A DNA stretch of 42,913 nt from Gammaproteobacteria bacterium (lineage in GTDB: Bacteria > Pseudomonadota > Gammaproteobacteria > DSM-16500), in assembly GCA_013287745.1 (NCBI GenBank), contig JABDDF010000014.1:1-42913 (forward strand), read 5' to 3'. How positions within the stretch are numbered: the stretch's first letter is position 1; every line of letters begins with the position of its first letter. The position numbers were made by a program, and so were the translations under genes. Shown one piece after another: positions 1 through 8,564 of this stretch. Under the pieces are notes generated by a model, which had not been told where the DNA came from, did not search any database, and worked only from the letters and a program-made list of their open reading frames with translations.

Positions 1-756
1 CTGCTCGTTTACAAACTCATCGCCGCCTTGCTCATTTTTCTCGTGAGTATCATAAGCATTATTCATCCGCTTAAAAAAAAACACGCGCCCAAACACAGCG
101 AATCAGCCCATCTCGGCGATGCCCTCGCTAGCGGCATTTTTCTTGGCGCTGCTTTTTTCCACATGCTGCCCGATTCCATTCGTCTCTTTAATCATCTTTA
201 TCCTGTGATGACTTATCCCTTGGCGGAATGGATTAGTGTCATGGGATTTTTATTTTTGCTATTACTGGAACGATTATCTCTAAACTATTCTGCGAAATCT
301 GCACTTCACGCTATTCCCTATTTATTAGCCTTGATTCTCATTGTGCATGCCTTAATTGAAGGCGCGGCATTAGGGATTGGGGAAACATTCACAGAAACCA
401 TCATGTTATTTATCGCCATTTTAGCGCACAAGGGATCAGAAAGTTTTGCCCTTTGTATAAGCTTGCTGCGCCATCAACTTCCTTTGAAACGCATCCTTTA
501 CATTATTATTTTCTTTGCCTTGATGACACCCCTTGGCATTGCCTGCGGCGCCATGATCCAACATTTCACCCTGATGAAAAATGGAGAATTAGCTGCCGCG
601 ATTTTCAATGCCTTTGCCGCTGGTACTTTTCTTTATATTTCCACCTTGCATCATATTCATTTCCATCAACATACCGAAGACACGCAAGGTCTGATCGAAT
701 TTGCGTGTCTTTTGTTTGGCACGATGATGATGGGCGCTATTGCCTGGCGGGTTTAG
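1..756 (+). CDS. ZIP family divalent metal transporter (5' end outside window)
   Basis: Membrane protein of the ZIP (Zrt/Irt-like) family, which moves zinc or other divalent cations into the cytoplasm. The frame is open to base 1 without a convincing start, so the gene begins upstream of the window; the visible part is about 250 residues. It is strongly hydrophobic with several membrane helices. The two metal-site helices of the family are recognisable: [12 protein letters not shown] (His and Glu of helix 4) and HKGSESFAL (helix 5). A His-rich HHIHFHQH stretch lies near the end, plausibly in a loop. The stop codon overlaps by two bases the stop of the convergent malate dehydrogenase gene, so no terminator fits between them. 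The metal specificity cannot be read from the sequence. Confidence 0.85.
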   Translation: MLVYKLIAALLIFLVSIISIIHPLKKKHAPKHSESAHLGDALASGIFLGAAFFHMLPDSIRLFNHLYPVMTYPLAEWISVMGFLFLLLLERLSLNYSAKSALHAIPYLLALILIVHALIEGAALGIGETFTETIMLFIAILAHKGSESFALCISLLRHQLPLKRILYIIIFFALMTPLGIACGAMIQHFTLMKNGELAAAIFNAFAAGTFLYISTLHHIHFHQHTEDTQGLIEFACLLFGTMMMGAIAWRV

Positions 757-1751
757 GCCGCACTCGCAATCAAACCCAAGTCTTTCACTGCATCACGTTC
801 TTTGCGCAATTCATCCAAGGTCAATTGAATTTTCTGTTGGCCAAATTCATTTTGCGTCAAGCCTTCAACAATTTTTAATTTTCCATTTTCAGTGCGGCAA
901 GGGAAGGAGAAAATCAAACCTTCGTCAATACCATATTCTCCCTGCGAACAACGCGCGACAGAAAATGTCTCATGAGGAAGGGTATCATGCACCAAATGAT
1001 AAACCGACATCAAAGCCGCATTAGCCGCTGATGCTGCTGATGATGCACCTCGCGCTTTTATCACTTCAGCACCCCGTTTTTGTACCGTGGAAATAAAATC
1101 ATTTTGCAGCCAAGATAAATCTGTGATGACCTCTGTCGCTGGCTTGCCATTAATTTTTGCATGATAGAAATCAGGATATTGTGTGGCAGAATGATTACCC
1201 CAAATAATCATTTCACGAATAGCAGTGACATCCACCTTGGCTTTAATCGCTAATTGCGTGCGTGCGCGTAATTCATCTAACATGGTCATTGCATAAAAAC
1301 GGTCACGGGGCACATCGGGCGCATTATTCATCGCAATTAAACAATTGGTATTGCAGGGATTGCCGACCACAAATAGGCGCGCATCACTGGCTGCATGCTC
1401 ATTAAAAGCACGGCCTTGCGTAGAAAAAATCCGGCCATTTATTTTTAATAAATCGGAACGCTCCATGCCATCTTTACGCGGCATAGAACCCACTAAAACA
1501 GCCCAATTGACATCTTTCATGGCTACATTGACATCAGATGTGGTTGTGACTTTTTTCAACAAAGGAAAGGCGCAATCTTCTAATTCCATGGCCACCCCTT
1601 TGAGTGAGGGCAGGGCTTGTTCTAATTCTAATAAATTTAATTCCACATCCGTTTCTGCGCCAAACATTTGGCCAGAAGCAATACGAAAAATTAAAGCATA
1701 GCCTATTTGACCGGCAGCACCTGTAATGGCAACTTTGACACGCTTATTCAT
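753..1751 (-). CDS. mdh: Malate dehydrogenase
   Basis: NAD-dependent malate dehydrogenase of the TCA cycle, interconverting malate and oxaloacetate in the cytoplasm. It has 332 residues, normal for the longer cytosolic-type group. The N-terminal Rossmann motif reads [11 protein letters not shown], the substrate loop region contains [15 protein letters not shown], and the catalytic Asp/His pair is visible in [10 protein letters not shown] and [13 protein letters not shown] chose the ATG at 1751, preceded by AAGGAG at a good distance, over an in-frame TTG two codons upstream. It is divergent from hemW across about 60 bases and convergent with the ZIP gene, so it is probably monocistronic. Leu codons shift from TTA to TTG towards the 3' end. 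Confidence 0.96.
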   Translation of the reverse strand: MNKRVKVAITGAAGQIGYALIFRIASGQMFGAETDVELNLLELEQALPSLKGVAMELEDCAFPLLKKVTTTSDVNVAMKDVNWAVLVGSMPRKDGMERSDLLKINGRIFSTQGRAFNEHAASDARLFVVGNPCNTNCLIAMNNAPDVPRDRFYAMTMLDELRARTQLAIKAKVDVTAIREMIIWGNHSATQYPDFYHAKINGKPATEVITDLSWLQNDFISTVQKRGAEVIKARGASSAASAANAALMSVYHLVHDTLPHETFSVARCSQGEYGIDEGLIFSFPCRTENGKLKIVEGLTQNEFGQQKIQLTLDELRKERDAVKDLGLIASAA

Positions 1752-1811
1752 GAACAACTCCTTAATTTGACGGTATACTAGTGTTCGCCATTTTAACCGT
1801 AGATCTGATTT

Positions 1812-2954
1812 ATGCCAATTTTTACTGAACTTCCGCCGCTAAGTTTATATATTCATCTTCCTTGGTGTGTACGAAAATGTCCCTATTGTGATTTTAATTC
1901 TCATGAGGCAAAAACTGACTTACCTGAAGAATTATATGTAGCAGCGCTATTACAAAATTTGGATCATTATTTAGCGCTCATTGCTGATAGACCCCTCATC
2001 AGTATTTTCTTTGGTGGCGGCACCCCCAGTCTTTTTTCTGGTAAATCAATCGGGCAAATATTAAACGGTATTGCAGAGCGATTAGATTTAGCTCCTCAGA
2101 TTGAAATCACACTGGAAGCCAATCCTGGCACGATTGATCAGAAAGGTTTTCATGCTTTTCGTGAAGCAGGCGTGAATCGTCTTTCATTAGGCATTCAAAG
2201 TTTACAAAATGATAAGCTGCAAGCATTGGGACGTATTCATGATGCTGACAATGCCATGCGCGCTATCACCTTGGCGAGGGAAGCGGGCTTTGATAATTTC
2301 AATCTTGATTTAATGTATGGCTTGCCGAATCAATCTCTTGCAGATGCCTTGGATGATTTAAATAAGGCACTGAGTTTTTCACCCGCCCATCTTTCTTGGT
2401 ATCAATTGACGATTGAACCCAATACTTTTTTCTATCGTCATACACCTAGCTTGCCGCCAGATGATGATTTGTGGGAGATGCAATTAGCAGGACAGGAAAT
2501 ATTAGCTCGGGCAGGATTGCAGCAATATGAAGTGTCTGCTTATGCAAGACAAGATCGGCAATGCAGACATAATTATAATTATTGGAGCTTTGGTGATTAT
2601 TTAGGAATTGGTGCGGGAGCGCATAGTAAATTAACTTTGGCATCAGGTGAAGTCACGCGTTTCGCGCAAGTCAAACATCCCAATGATTATTTGAATCCAA
2701 TAAAGCGTCAGGTTGAAATAAAAATTTTGTCTGATCGAGATTTAATGTTTGAATTTATGTTAAATGCGCTGCGATTAACTGATGGTGTTCCTTTGAGTTT
2801 GTTTCAAGCGCGCACGGGTTTGAGTGTGTCGCAAATTGAAAGTGTGATGCGAACGGCGCGGGAGCGTGGATTGCTGTTGGATGATGATGAAAGAATTTGC
2901 GCTTCGGTGTTGGGACAGAAATTTTTGAATGATTTGGTGGGGATGTTTTTGTGA
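1812..2954 (+). CDS. hemW: Radical SAM heme chaperone HemW
   Basis: HemW, a radical-SAM family protein related to oxygen-independent coproporphyrinogen oxidase HemN. In characterised bacteria HemW binds heme and delivers it to respiratory enzymes and lacks the HemN oxidase activity. The protein has 380 residues, typical for HemW. The [4Fe-4S] motif CVRKCPYC is at residues 19-26, followed by the GGGTPS motif near residue 70, and the HemW signature HNYNYW with GIGAGAHS near residue 260. The C-terminal HemN_C-like domain follows. It is divergent from mdh; a TTGACG hexamer upstream is a possible -35 element but the -10 is poor. The last 50 or so codons become rich in G-ending codons. An R1 hairpin starts 9 bases after the stop. 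Confidence 0.95.
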   Translation: MPIFTELPPLSLYIHLPWCVRKCPYCDFNSHEAKTDLPEELYVAALLQNLDHYLALIADRPLISIFFGGGTPSLFSGKSIGQILNGIAERLDLAPQIEITLEANPGTIDQKGFHAFREAGVNRLSLGIQSLQNDKLQALGRIHDADNAMRAITLAREAGFDNFNLDLMYGLPNQSLADALDDLNKALSFSPAHLSWYQLTIEPNTFFYRHTPSLPPDDDLWEMQLAGQEILARAGLQQYEVSAYARQDRQCRHNYNYWSFGDYLGIGAGAHSKLTLASGEVTRFAQVKHPNDYLNPIKRQVEIKILSDRDLMFEFMLNALRLTDGVPLSLFQARTGLSVSQIESVMRTARERGLLLDDDERICASVLGQKFLNDLVGMFL

Positions 2955-2963
2955 GGGGGATGG

Positions 2964-3102
2964 GCCCTCACCCCCTGCCCCTCTCCCCTCGCAAAAAGCG
3001 CTCCGGAAGAGGGGAGCTCTCTAATTTACTCCTGGAATAACTTAGAACGCTCCCCTCTCCCGGAGCGCTTTTTGCGAGGGGAGAGGGGCAGGGGGTGAGG
3101 GC
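2964..3102. repeat. R1 hairpin repeat, copy a
   Basis: Inverted repeat with arms of about 54 bases (2964-3017 and 3049-3102) around a 31-base loop. The arms start with CCCTCACCCCCTGCCCC and contain CTCGCAAAAAGCGCTCC; they match except for one or two positions. It lies between convergent hemW and the outer-membrane protein gene. RNA from either strand would form a very stable stem, so it may act as a bidirectional terminator, but there is no classic U-tract. Related copies are at 10781-10886 and 21732-21868. Confidence 0.9.
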
Positions 3103-3118
3103 ATGCAGATAGCCAACA

Positions 3119-3895
3119 TCAATCATCACACAAAAACTGTCCGCAATACTTATCAACAAAATGATAAGAAAGCCCCAAAGCAAGAAAGGAAACATTTTTC
3201 ACTGAATCGCCCACCATAATCGTATTCAAAGAAATATCAGCAACCCAATTTTGGCTGACATCATAGCTAGCACCGATAGTGATAGTTGGACGAACCTTTG
3301 AAGTGTATTTTCCTTTGGGAATGGCTGTCACTGTATTGATTGTCTTCGGCACGCCATTAACCGTAACCAGCGCCGTGCCAAAAACCGGTTGGCCATTCAA
3401 AGCACCCGATGTCGATTGGTAAAGAAAAGCGGGCCCAATTTTACCAAAAACATCAAAATAATTACCAAGCGGCATAATGCCTTTGACAACCAGATCAAAA
3501 CCACGGAAACGTATTTGCATATTTGTAGCGGTAGAATAAGTTACCGTTGCCGTATTAGGCGGCAAATTTACCTTATATCGAATGCCATTAAAATAATCCA
3601 AACCCATTTCAAAGCCAACATACTTACTCATCTGGTAGCCCAAGAAAAATCGCGTACCAAATTGCTTGGTTTGAGGTTTTGCCGCTAATGTTGGACCTGC
3701 AATCTCAGTAACAACTTGGTTTTGAGGCGGAGGCACTGCCGTTGTCGTTGTCTGTATCGTTATCACATTCTGCGGTGTACCATTATTCGTCGCGGGCCCC
3801 AGCATAAATCCCATATAAAAACCCGGCGCCACTGCAAAGGCATTCATCGCAGCACAACTCAGGCAAACTAAAGCGAGCTTCACTATTCTTCGCAT
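3119..3895 (-). CDS. Putative outer-membrane beta-barrel protein
   Basis: Predicted secreted protein of 258 residues. The N-terminus MRRIVKLALVCLSCAAMNAFA is a good Sec signal peptide, followed by a Gly-rich start (GFYMGFMLG) typical of small barrel proteins. The body has alternating hydrophobic and polar stretches rich in Thr, Val, Tyr and Gly, and a near-terminal strand reading LALGLSYHF, the usual closing strand of OmpA/OmpW-like barrels. A short tail with two Cys (YCGQFLCDD) follows. I chose the ATG at 3895 because it has AAGGA upstream and starts the signal peptide; an upstream ATG at 3964 would run through an inverted repeat. I cannot assign a specific family; a general outer-membrane or adhesin role is an inference. 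Confidence 0.7.
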   Translation of the reverse strand: MRRIVKLALVCLSCAAMNAFAVAPGFYMGFMLGPATNNGTPQNVITIQTTTTAVPPPQNQVVTEIAGPTLAAKPQTKQFGTRFFLGYQMSKYVGFEMGLDYFNGIRYKVNLPPNTATVTYSTATNMQIRFRGFDLVVKGIMPLGNYFDVFGKIGPAFLYQSTSGALNGQPVFGTALVTVNGVPKTINTVTAIPKGKYTSKVRPTITIGASYDVSQNWVADISLNTIMVGDSVKNVSFLALGLSYHFVDKYCGQFLCDD

Positions 3896-3917
3896 TACAC
3901 ATATCCTTATTTTTTGG

Positions 3918-3988
3918 TAACTGCTCACCCCCTCACCCCAACCCTCTCCCCCAATAAAAAACATTGGGGGAGAGGGGGTAAACAGTTA
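3918..3988. repeat. R1-like short inverted repeat, variant d
   Basis: Short hairpin with the core arms CCCTCTCCCCCAAT and ATTGGGGGAGAGGG around a 7-base A-rich loop, flanked by TAACTG and CAGTTA. The C-rich part resembles R1 (CTCACCCCCTCACCCC) but the CTCGCAAAAAGCGCTCC core is missing. It lies between trmB and the outer-membrane protein gene, which are co-directional on the minus strand. It could separate their transcripts. Confidence 0.75.
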
Positions 3989-4001
3989 TTTTTGCAGCCC
4001 A

Positions 4002-4712
4002 TCAGCAATCTCGAAATTCTAACCCTTTCTTCGCCAATTGCAATTCCCAAATAGCACGGCCTGCTTGTACAGCTCGACGTTCAAATTTCGTAATAATAGG
4101 TCGATAAGCTGAACGTCCCCCATATTGCCCCTCACCTGCCAGATTCAATAATTTTTTTTCTGATGATACAACTTGCATCATATGACGCGCATAATCTTCC
4201 CAGTCTGTTGCTAAATGTAAACTGGCACCCACTTTAATTCTTTCAACTAACAAAGAAACAAAATCCGGCTGAATTAAACGGCGTAAATGATGACGGCGCT
4301 TCTGCCAAGGATCAGGAAAAAAAATTTGAATGCCATCGAGACTCACCATGGGAATGCAGTTGGTCAAGACATCAATCACATCACCATGATAAATTCGCAA
4401 ATTAGTGATGGCTTGCGCTTCCATCCCCAGTAATAGGGCGCCAATACCAGGCTTGTGTGTTTCCACGCCAATAAAATCACATTCGGGCTGACTCTTTGCG
4501 AGTGCCAATAAAGAATGTCCAGAACCAAAACCAATTTCTAAAAAACGCGCTGCTTTGCGGCCAAATTCCATATCATAATCAATCAAACCCTGATCTATCT
4601 GCTGGCCAAATTGCGGCCATAGCTCTTCATAAGCACGTGCTTGCGCTGCAGTGATGCGGCTATCACGGCGGACAAAGCTTCGTAAGCGGAAAGTTTGAGA
4701 CTCATTTTTCAT
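4002..4712 (-). CDS. trmB: tRNA (guanine-N7-)-methyltransferase
   Basis: TrmB methylates G46 in the variable loop of many tRNAs with S-adenosylmethionine. The protein has 236 residues from the ATG at 4712. The SAM-binding motif LEIGFGSGHSLLALA, the family signature FPDPWQKRRHHLRRL, ATDWEDYA and the C-terminal TKFERR are all visible. The start was chosen because residues before it do not fit the family; the site overlaps the 3' end of rsgA by 11 bases and has no strong ribosome-binding site, so translation is probably coupled to rsgA. An alternative upstream start at 4772 would add 20 residues and overlap rsgA by 71 bases. Confidence 0.94.
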   Translation of the reverse strand: MKNESQTFRLRSFVRRDSRITAAQARAYEELWPQFGQQIDQGLIDYDMEFGRKAARFLEIGFGSGHSLLALAKSQPECDFIGVETHKPGIGALLLGMEAQAITNLRIYHGDVIDVLTNCIPMVSLDGIQIFFPDPWQKRRHHLRRLIQPDFVSLLVERIKVGASLHLATDWEDYARHMMQVVSSEKKLLNLAGEGQYGGRSAYRPIITKFERRAVQAGRAIWELQLAKKGLEFRDC

Positions 4713-5655
4713 ATTTATGTCGAGACTGTTTATGTTTGTTTTTTTTAGATGATGGATCGAATGCGCTTTCATCTCGCGCTTGTTTCATCAGCGTTTGATA
4801 ACTGGCATATCGTTCGCGGCTGATTTTACCATTAGCAAGCGCTGCTTGCACAGCACAACTAGGTTCAGTCAAATGCTTGCAATCTTTAAATTGGCATTGT
4901 TGCAGAAAAGGCGCAAATTCCTTGAAACATTGGGGCATATCTTGTTTATTTACTGTCCATAAATTAAATTCGCGTACGCCGGGAGAGTCAATCAAACGTC
5001 CGCCATCTGGCAAATGATAAAGACGCGTCGCAGTCGTCGTATGTTTGCCTGCCCCTTTGGGCGAAACATCTCCCACTCGAATCGCCTTATTGCTCGCCAA
5101 TGCGTTAATTAAAGATGACTTACCAACCCCCGAGGGACCAACCAATACTGCTGTCTTTTGCTGCAAATAAGCCGCCAAATGATGAATCGTATCATCTTGA
5201 AAAATGCTTGATAATACAATTGGATAGGGAATGTTTTGATAGATTTGCAGCCGTTCTTGTATCAAGTTTAAATCCTGCAATAAATCGATCTTATTTAAAA
5301 CAAGTAATGAGGGAATATGCAGCAATTCCGCTGCAGCCAGATAGCGGTCAACTAAATATTCGGAAAATATGGGCGGCGGCGCCATCACAATCATGATTAA
5401 ATCAAGATTGGCCGCCAAGGCCTTCATCTTGCCATGTCCATCTCCTCGCATGAGCAGGGAATGACGCGGTAAAATTTGCAGGATAGTGCCTTGCTCACCC
5501 TGCTCAAACTGCCACTCGACTTGATCGCCAACAACGGGCAATGCCTGATTTCGACGCAAATAACACTGAAAAACTTGCCCATCCTCTGCTTCTACTGCCA
5601 CACTATTGCCGAAATAGGAAATCACTAGCCCAGTCACTTTAGTTTGATTTTGCAT
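4702..5655 (-). CDS. rsgA: Small-subunit ribosome biogenesis GTPase RsgA
   Basis: Circularly permuted GTPase that acts late in 30S subunit maturation and binds near the decoding site. It has 317 residues. An N-terminal OB-fold is followed by G motifs in permuted order: NKIDLL (G4) near residue 120, GPSGVGKSSLINAL (G1) near 173 and DSPGVREF (G3) near 223. The C-terminal zinc-binding part contains CQFKDCKHLTEPSC, giving the expected Cys/His ligands. A Lys/His-rich tail follows. It is the first gene of an rsgA-trmB pair. Its ATG at 5655 is only 36 bases from the divergent cca ATG, so the two promoters must overlap each other or the coding regions. Confidence 0.96.
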   Translation of the reverse strand: MQNQTKVTGLVISYFGNSVAVEAEDGQVFQCYLRRNQALPVVGDQVEWQFEQGEQGTILQILPRHSLLMRGDGHGKMKALAANLDLIMIVMAPPPIFSEYLVDRYLAAAELLHIPSLLVLNKIDLLQDLNLIQERLQIYQNIPYPIVLSSIFQDDTIHHLAAYLQQKTAVLVGPSGVGKSSLINALASNKAIRVGDVSPKGAGKHTTTATRLYHLPDGGRLIDSPGVREFNLWTVNKQDMPQCFKEFAPFLQQCQFKDCKHLTEPSCAVQAALANGKISRERYASYQTLMKQARDESAFDPSSKKNKHKQSRHKYEK

Positions 5656-5691
5656 TGCTACCTGTACCTTGTTATAGAGGGTCTATCTTAC

Positions 5692-6825
5692 ATGAAAATT
5701 TATCTAGTCGGGGGCGCAATTCGCGATAAATTATTAGAATTGCCCGTTAAAGAACGAGATTATGTCGTCGTCGGCGCAACGGTCGCTGACATGTTAAAAT
5801 TAAATTATCGCCAAGTGGGCAAAGAATTTCCCGTATTTTTGCATCCAAAAACGAATGAAGAATATGCCTTGGCTCGCATGGAGCGCAAAGTCAAACCAGG
5901 TTATCAGGGTTTTGAATTTGATACTTCACCAGCAGTTAGCCTCAAAGATGATTTATTGCGCCGCGATTTAACGATCAATGCCATGGCCATGGATTTAGAC
6001 ACGCAAGCATTGATCGACCCCTATCATGGCCAAGCCGATATTCAGCATAAAATTTTACGCCATGTCTCAGCCGCTTTTAGCGAAGATCCCGTCCGTATCT
6101 TACGCATTGGCCGTTTTTATGCTCGCTATGCTTATTTAGGCTTTCATATTGCAGATGAAACACTGGCATTAATGCGTCAAATGGTGACATCGGGAGAAGT
6201 CAATGCCTTAGTCGCTGAGCGTGTTTGGAAGGAATTAGACCGTGCCTTGGGCGAAAAAAATCCTGAAAATTTTTTTGCCGTTTTAGAAAATATTAATGCC
6301 ATGACGATTTTATTCCCGCACTTGGCAAGTGATGGCGCTGGCATGCAAGCTTTAAGAGCTGCCACTACGCTAAGCACTGATACAGAAATTCGTTTTGCCG
6401 CCTTGTTATTTAATTTGCCAGAAGATCATACCAACAAATCAGACTGTCGAAAAATATTGGGCGATTTTTGCAATCGTTATCGTGTGCCCAATGCTTACCG
6501 AGAATTAGCTCAATTAACAGCGCTTCATCATGAAAATGCTTTGCAGGCTGCCCATTTAAGTGCAGAAGAATTGCTACAATTATTTACTATGCTCGATATC
6601 TTTCGCCGTGAAACTCGCTTTAAAAAATTCCTGATCGCCTGTGAAGCCATTGCGATTTCACAACGGCGAAGAATCAATACGAATTGGCTCTTAGCTTGCG
6701 CTGAACAAGCTAGAACTATTGATGTACAAGCCTTCATTGCAAAAGGATTCAGCGGAAATGAACTTGCAGCCAAATTAAAGCAAGAAAGACAAGAAAAGAT
6801 TGAAGCATGGTTGCTTAAACATTAA
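5692..6825 (+). CDS. cca: CCA tRNA nucleotidyltransferase, HD residues missing
   Basis: Class II tRNA nucleotidyltransferase that adds or repairs the 3'-terminal CCA of tRNAs. The protein has 377 residues against about 412 in E. coli. The catalytic domain has GGAIRDKLL, then ERDYVVVGA, then the ribose-selecting RRDLTINAMA, then EDPVRILR and ERVWKELDRAL. In E. coli a C-terminal HD domain provides phosphatase and phosphodiesterase activity; at the corresponding place (about residues 233-242) this protein reads RFAALLFNLP, with no His-Asp pair, so that activity is probably lost. The ATG at 5692 has AGAGG upstream and starts the family N-terminus; an earlier in-frame start at 5644 lies inside rsgA. 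Confidence 0.94.
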   Translation: MKIYLVGGAIRDKLLELPVKERDYVVVGATVADMLKLNYRQVGKEFPVFLHPKTNEEYALARMERKVKPGYQGFEFDTSPAVSLKDDLLRRDLTINAMAMDLDTQALIDPYHGQADIQHKILRHVSAAFSEDPVRILRIGRFYARYAYLGFHIADETLALMRQMVTSGEVNALVAERVWKELDRALGEKNPENFFAVLENINAMTILFPHLASDGAGMQALRAATTLSTDTEIRFAALLFNLPEDHTNKSDCRKILGDFCNRYRVPNAYRELAQLTALHHENALQAAHLSAEELLQLFTMLDIFRRETRFKKFLIACEAIAISQRRRINTNWLLACAEQARTIDVQAFIAKGFSGNELAAKLKQERQEKIEAWLLKH

Positions 6826-6840
6826 TGGATTTGCTATGAT
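6811..6840 (+). promoter_or_regulatory. Candidate sigma-70 promoter for the first DsbA gene
   Basis: TTGCTT at 6811-6816 and TATGAT at 6835-6840 are separated by 18 bases and sit about 30 bases before the AAAGGAG ribosome-binding site of the DsbA gene at 6869. The -35 hexamer lies in the last codons of cca. This is a match to consensus by eye only. Confidence 0.4.
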
Positions 6841-6868
6841 CTTGTCACTATAAAAAAGGAGTTTCATA

Positions 6869-7660
6869 ATGAAGCATTTCGTCAAAACACTACTTACTGC
6901 CACTTTGTGCGCATTAAGCATCCAAACTTTTGCAGCACCACAAACAAGCAACAATAGCAATGTCAATGTCAGCCCTGCAGAACAGGCGAAAATTGAAAAA
7001 GTGATACGCGAATACCTCATCGCAAAACCTGAAATATTAATGCAGGCATTTCAAGTATTGCAACAACGTCAATATCAACAAGCACAGCAAACTTTCAAGC
7101 AAACACAGAAAACAGCTGCTAATTTTGAGAAGGCTTTATTTCATCAAGCCAATGATCCCGTTGCGGGCAATCCCAATGGCAAAATAACTGTGGTGGAATT
7201 TTTTGATTATCAATGCCCGCATTGTGTTGATATGGCGCCTGTCATTGAAAGCGCGATTAAATCCAATCCTGATGTGCGTATTGTCTTCAAAGATTTTCCG
7301 ATTCGCGGACCGATGTCTGAAGTCGCTGCACGCGCTGCTTTGGCTGCCAATAAACAAGGTAAATATTATGTCTTCAGTCATGCCTTACTGACCGCCAACA
7401 AACCTTTAACCGAAGATGTTATTTTTGAAGTTGCAAAAAATAACGGCGTCAATGTCGAGCAAATGAAAAAAGACATGGCTAGCGCTGAGATTAATCAGCA
7501 ACTCAAAGCTAACATGAAATTGGCACAGGATTTAAAATTATTTGGCACACCTGCCTTCTTTATTGGGAAAACCACAGGCAATAAAGATATTAATTATTCG
7601 CCAGGACAGCTTGATACCAAGCAACTGCAGCAAATCATTGATAAAACCGATCAATCCTAA
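6869..7660 (+). CDS. DsbA/Com1-like periplasmic thiol-disulfide oxidoreductase
   Basis: Periplasmic thioredoxin-fold protein of the DsbA_2/Com1 type, expected to introduce or shuffle disulfides in exported proteins. It has 263 residues. A signal peptide MKHFVKTLLTATLCALSIQTFA is followed by an N-terminal Gln-rich helical segment (about residues 35-90), as in Coxiella Com1 and Legionella DsbA2, which may mediate dimerisation. The active site is CPHC in FFDYQCPHCVDM near residue 115, and the cis-Pro loop reads GTPAFF near 226. The start has AAAGGAG upstream. It is followed by a hairpin terminator and then by a shorter paralogue. The com1/dsbA2 name is likely but not certain. Confidence 0.88.
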   Translation: MKHFVKTLLTATLCALSIQTFAAPQTSNNSNVNVSPAEQAKIEKVIREYLIAKPEILMQAFQVLQQRQYQQAQQTFKQTQKTAANFEKALFHQANDPVAGNPNGKITVVEFFDYQCPHCVDMAPVIESAIKSNPDVRIVFKDFPIRGPMSEVAARAALAANKQGKYYVFSHALLTANKPLTEDVIFEVAKNNGVNVEQMKKDMASAEINQQLKANMKLAQDLKLFGTPAFFIGKTTGNKDINYSPGQLDTKQLQQIIDKTDQS

Positions 7661-7670
7661 GCGTTTATAC

Positions 7671-7703
7671 CTAGCCTCGGCTTTGTGCGAGGCTAGCGTT
7701 TCT
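7671..7703 (+). terminator. Rho-independent-like terminator after the first DsbA gene
   Basis: A perfect 9-base stem, CTAGCCTCG at 7671-7679 with CGAGGCTAG at 7688-7696, closes an 8-base loop 10 bases after the stop codon. It is followed by CGTTTCTCATTT, a weak T-rich tract. Confidence 0.65.
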
Positions 7704-7776
7704 CATTTGCAAAATAGGTAAATGATGTTATAACTTTCTGAATAATCCCTGTAAGAGATAAGAGGAATGCAGTGGA

Positions 7777-7895
7777 GGTTTGTCGCTATGCGGGTATTTG
7801 CTGTTATAAAAACGTTCGTCGTTACTGAAGCGCCCGTCGTTGCGAGGAGTGTTTTTTACGACGAACACTTCAGTAACGGCGAACCTCCACTGCAT
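7777..7895. repeat. R3 inverted-repeat element, copy a
   Basis: Nested inverted repeat between the two DsbA genes. The outer arms are ATGCAGTGGAGGTT and its complement at 7881-7895; inner arms are GTTACTGAAG (7821-7830) and CTTCAGTAAC (7868-7877). The middle carries CGTCGTTGCGAGGAGTG and ACGACGAAC. A related element is at 25055-25160. No open frame of interest lies in it. Confidence 0.8.
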
Positions 7896-7934
7896 CCTTC
7901 GATTTCTTACTCACCTAATCATCAGGAGATCAAT

Positions 7935-8549
7935 ATGTTTAAACGCAGCATGCAATTCATTCTAACTTTAAGCACTTTATTTTTTGCATTAAACTGCATG
8001 GCACTCGACACCCTTGTCATGAATAAATTATTTCATACACCCAATGATCCCAGCGATGGCAATCCCAATGCCAGTGTAACGGTTGCTGAATTTTTTGATT
8101 ATGAATGCTCACATTGTGTTGAGATGGCACCTATTGTTAGCGCCATCGCCAAAGAAAATCCCAATGTGCGCTTTGTCTTTAAAGAATTTCCTATCTTTGG
8201 TGAAACCTCAGACTTTGCCGCACGCGCATCACTTGCTGCGAATAAACAAGGGAAATACCTTAATTTTAATCACATCTTATTTTCCACAGAACATCCTTTA
8301 ACAGAAGAATCTATTTTAGCCGCTGCAAAAAAAGCGGGTTTAAACATGAAACAATTACAAACTGACATGAAGAGCCCAGCGATTATCAAACAATTGCATG
8401 GCAATATAGCGCTGGCACAAACACTCAAAGTAAATGGAACACCCGCTTTCTTTTTTGTGAAGACTAAAGATAATAGCAATTACAATTCTATCTTGGGTTC
8501 TATGTCAAAAAGTGAAATGCAAAATGCAATTAATATAACAAATAGTTAA
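7935..8549 (+). CDS. Second DsbA-like oxidoreductase, CSHC active site
   Basis: Paralogue of the preceding gene, 204 residues, with signal peptide MFKRSMQFILTLSTLFFALNCMA. After it the two proteins align closely without gaps through LFH..NDP, FFDYECSHCVEMAP, AARASLAANKQGKY and the cis-Pro loop GTPAFFF, so a tandem duplication is likely. It lacks the N-terminal Gln-rich segment of the first copy. The active site is CSHC instead of CPHC; the dipeptide between the cysteines sets the redox potential in this family, so its role may differ. The ATG at 7935 follows CAGGAG; an upstream in-frame start would run through the R3 repeat. Only 15 bases separate it from the M28 peptidase gene, suggesting co-expression. 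Confidence 0.88.
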   Translation: MFKRSMQFILTLSTLFFALNCMALDTLVMNKLFHTPNDPSDGNPNASVTVAEFFDYECSHCVEMAPIVSAIAKENPNVRFVFKEFPIFGETSDFAARASLAANKQGKYLNFNHILFSTEHPLTEESILAAAKKAGLNMKQLQTDMKSPAIIKQLHGNIALAQTLKVNGTPAFFFVKTKDNSNYNSILGSMSKSEMQNAINITNS

Positions 8550-8564
8550 TTTAAGGAAATTTGT

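Noticed and set aside
453-878. Overlapping frame of 141 codons inside the ZIP gene and the 3' end of mdh
   Set aside because: It shadows ZIP and mdh in other frames and has no family resemblance.
2964-3102. CRISPR-like array from repeated C-rich/G-rich blocks
   Set aside because: The blocks are inverted, not direct, repeats with a single loop, and no cas genes are present.
2968-3195. Frame running through the R1a hairpin
   Set aside because: The peptide is translation of the inverted repeat and shadows the end of the outer-membrane protein gene.
7767-7934. Long N-terminal extension of the second DsbA-like protein
   Set aside because: It would translate the R3 repeat and place the signal peptide inside the protein; the ATG at 7935 has CAGGAG.
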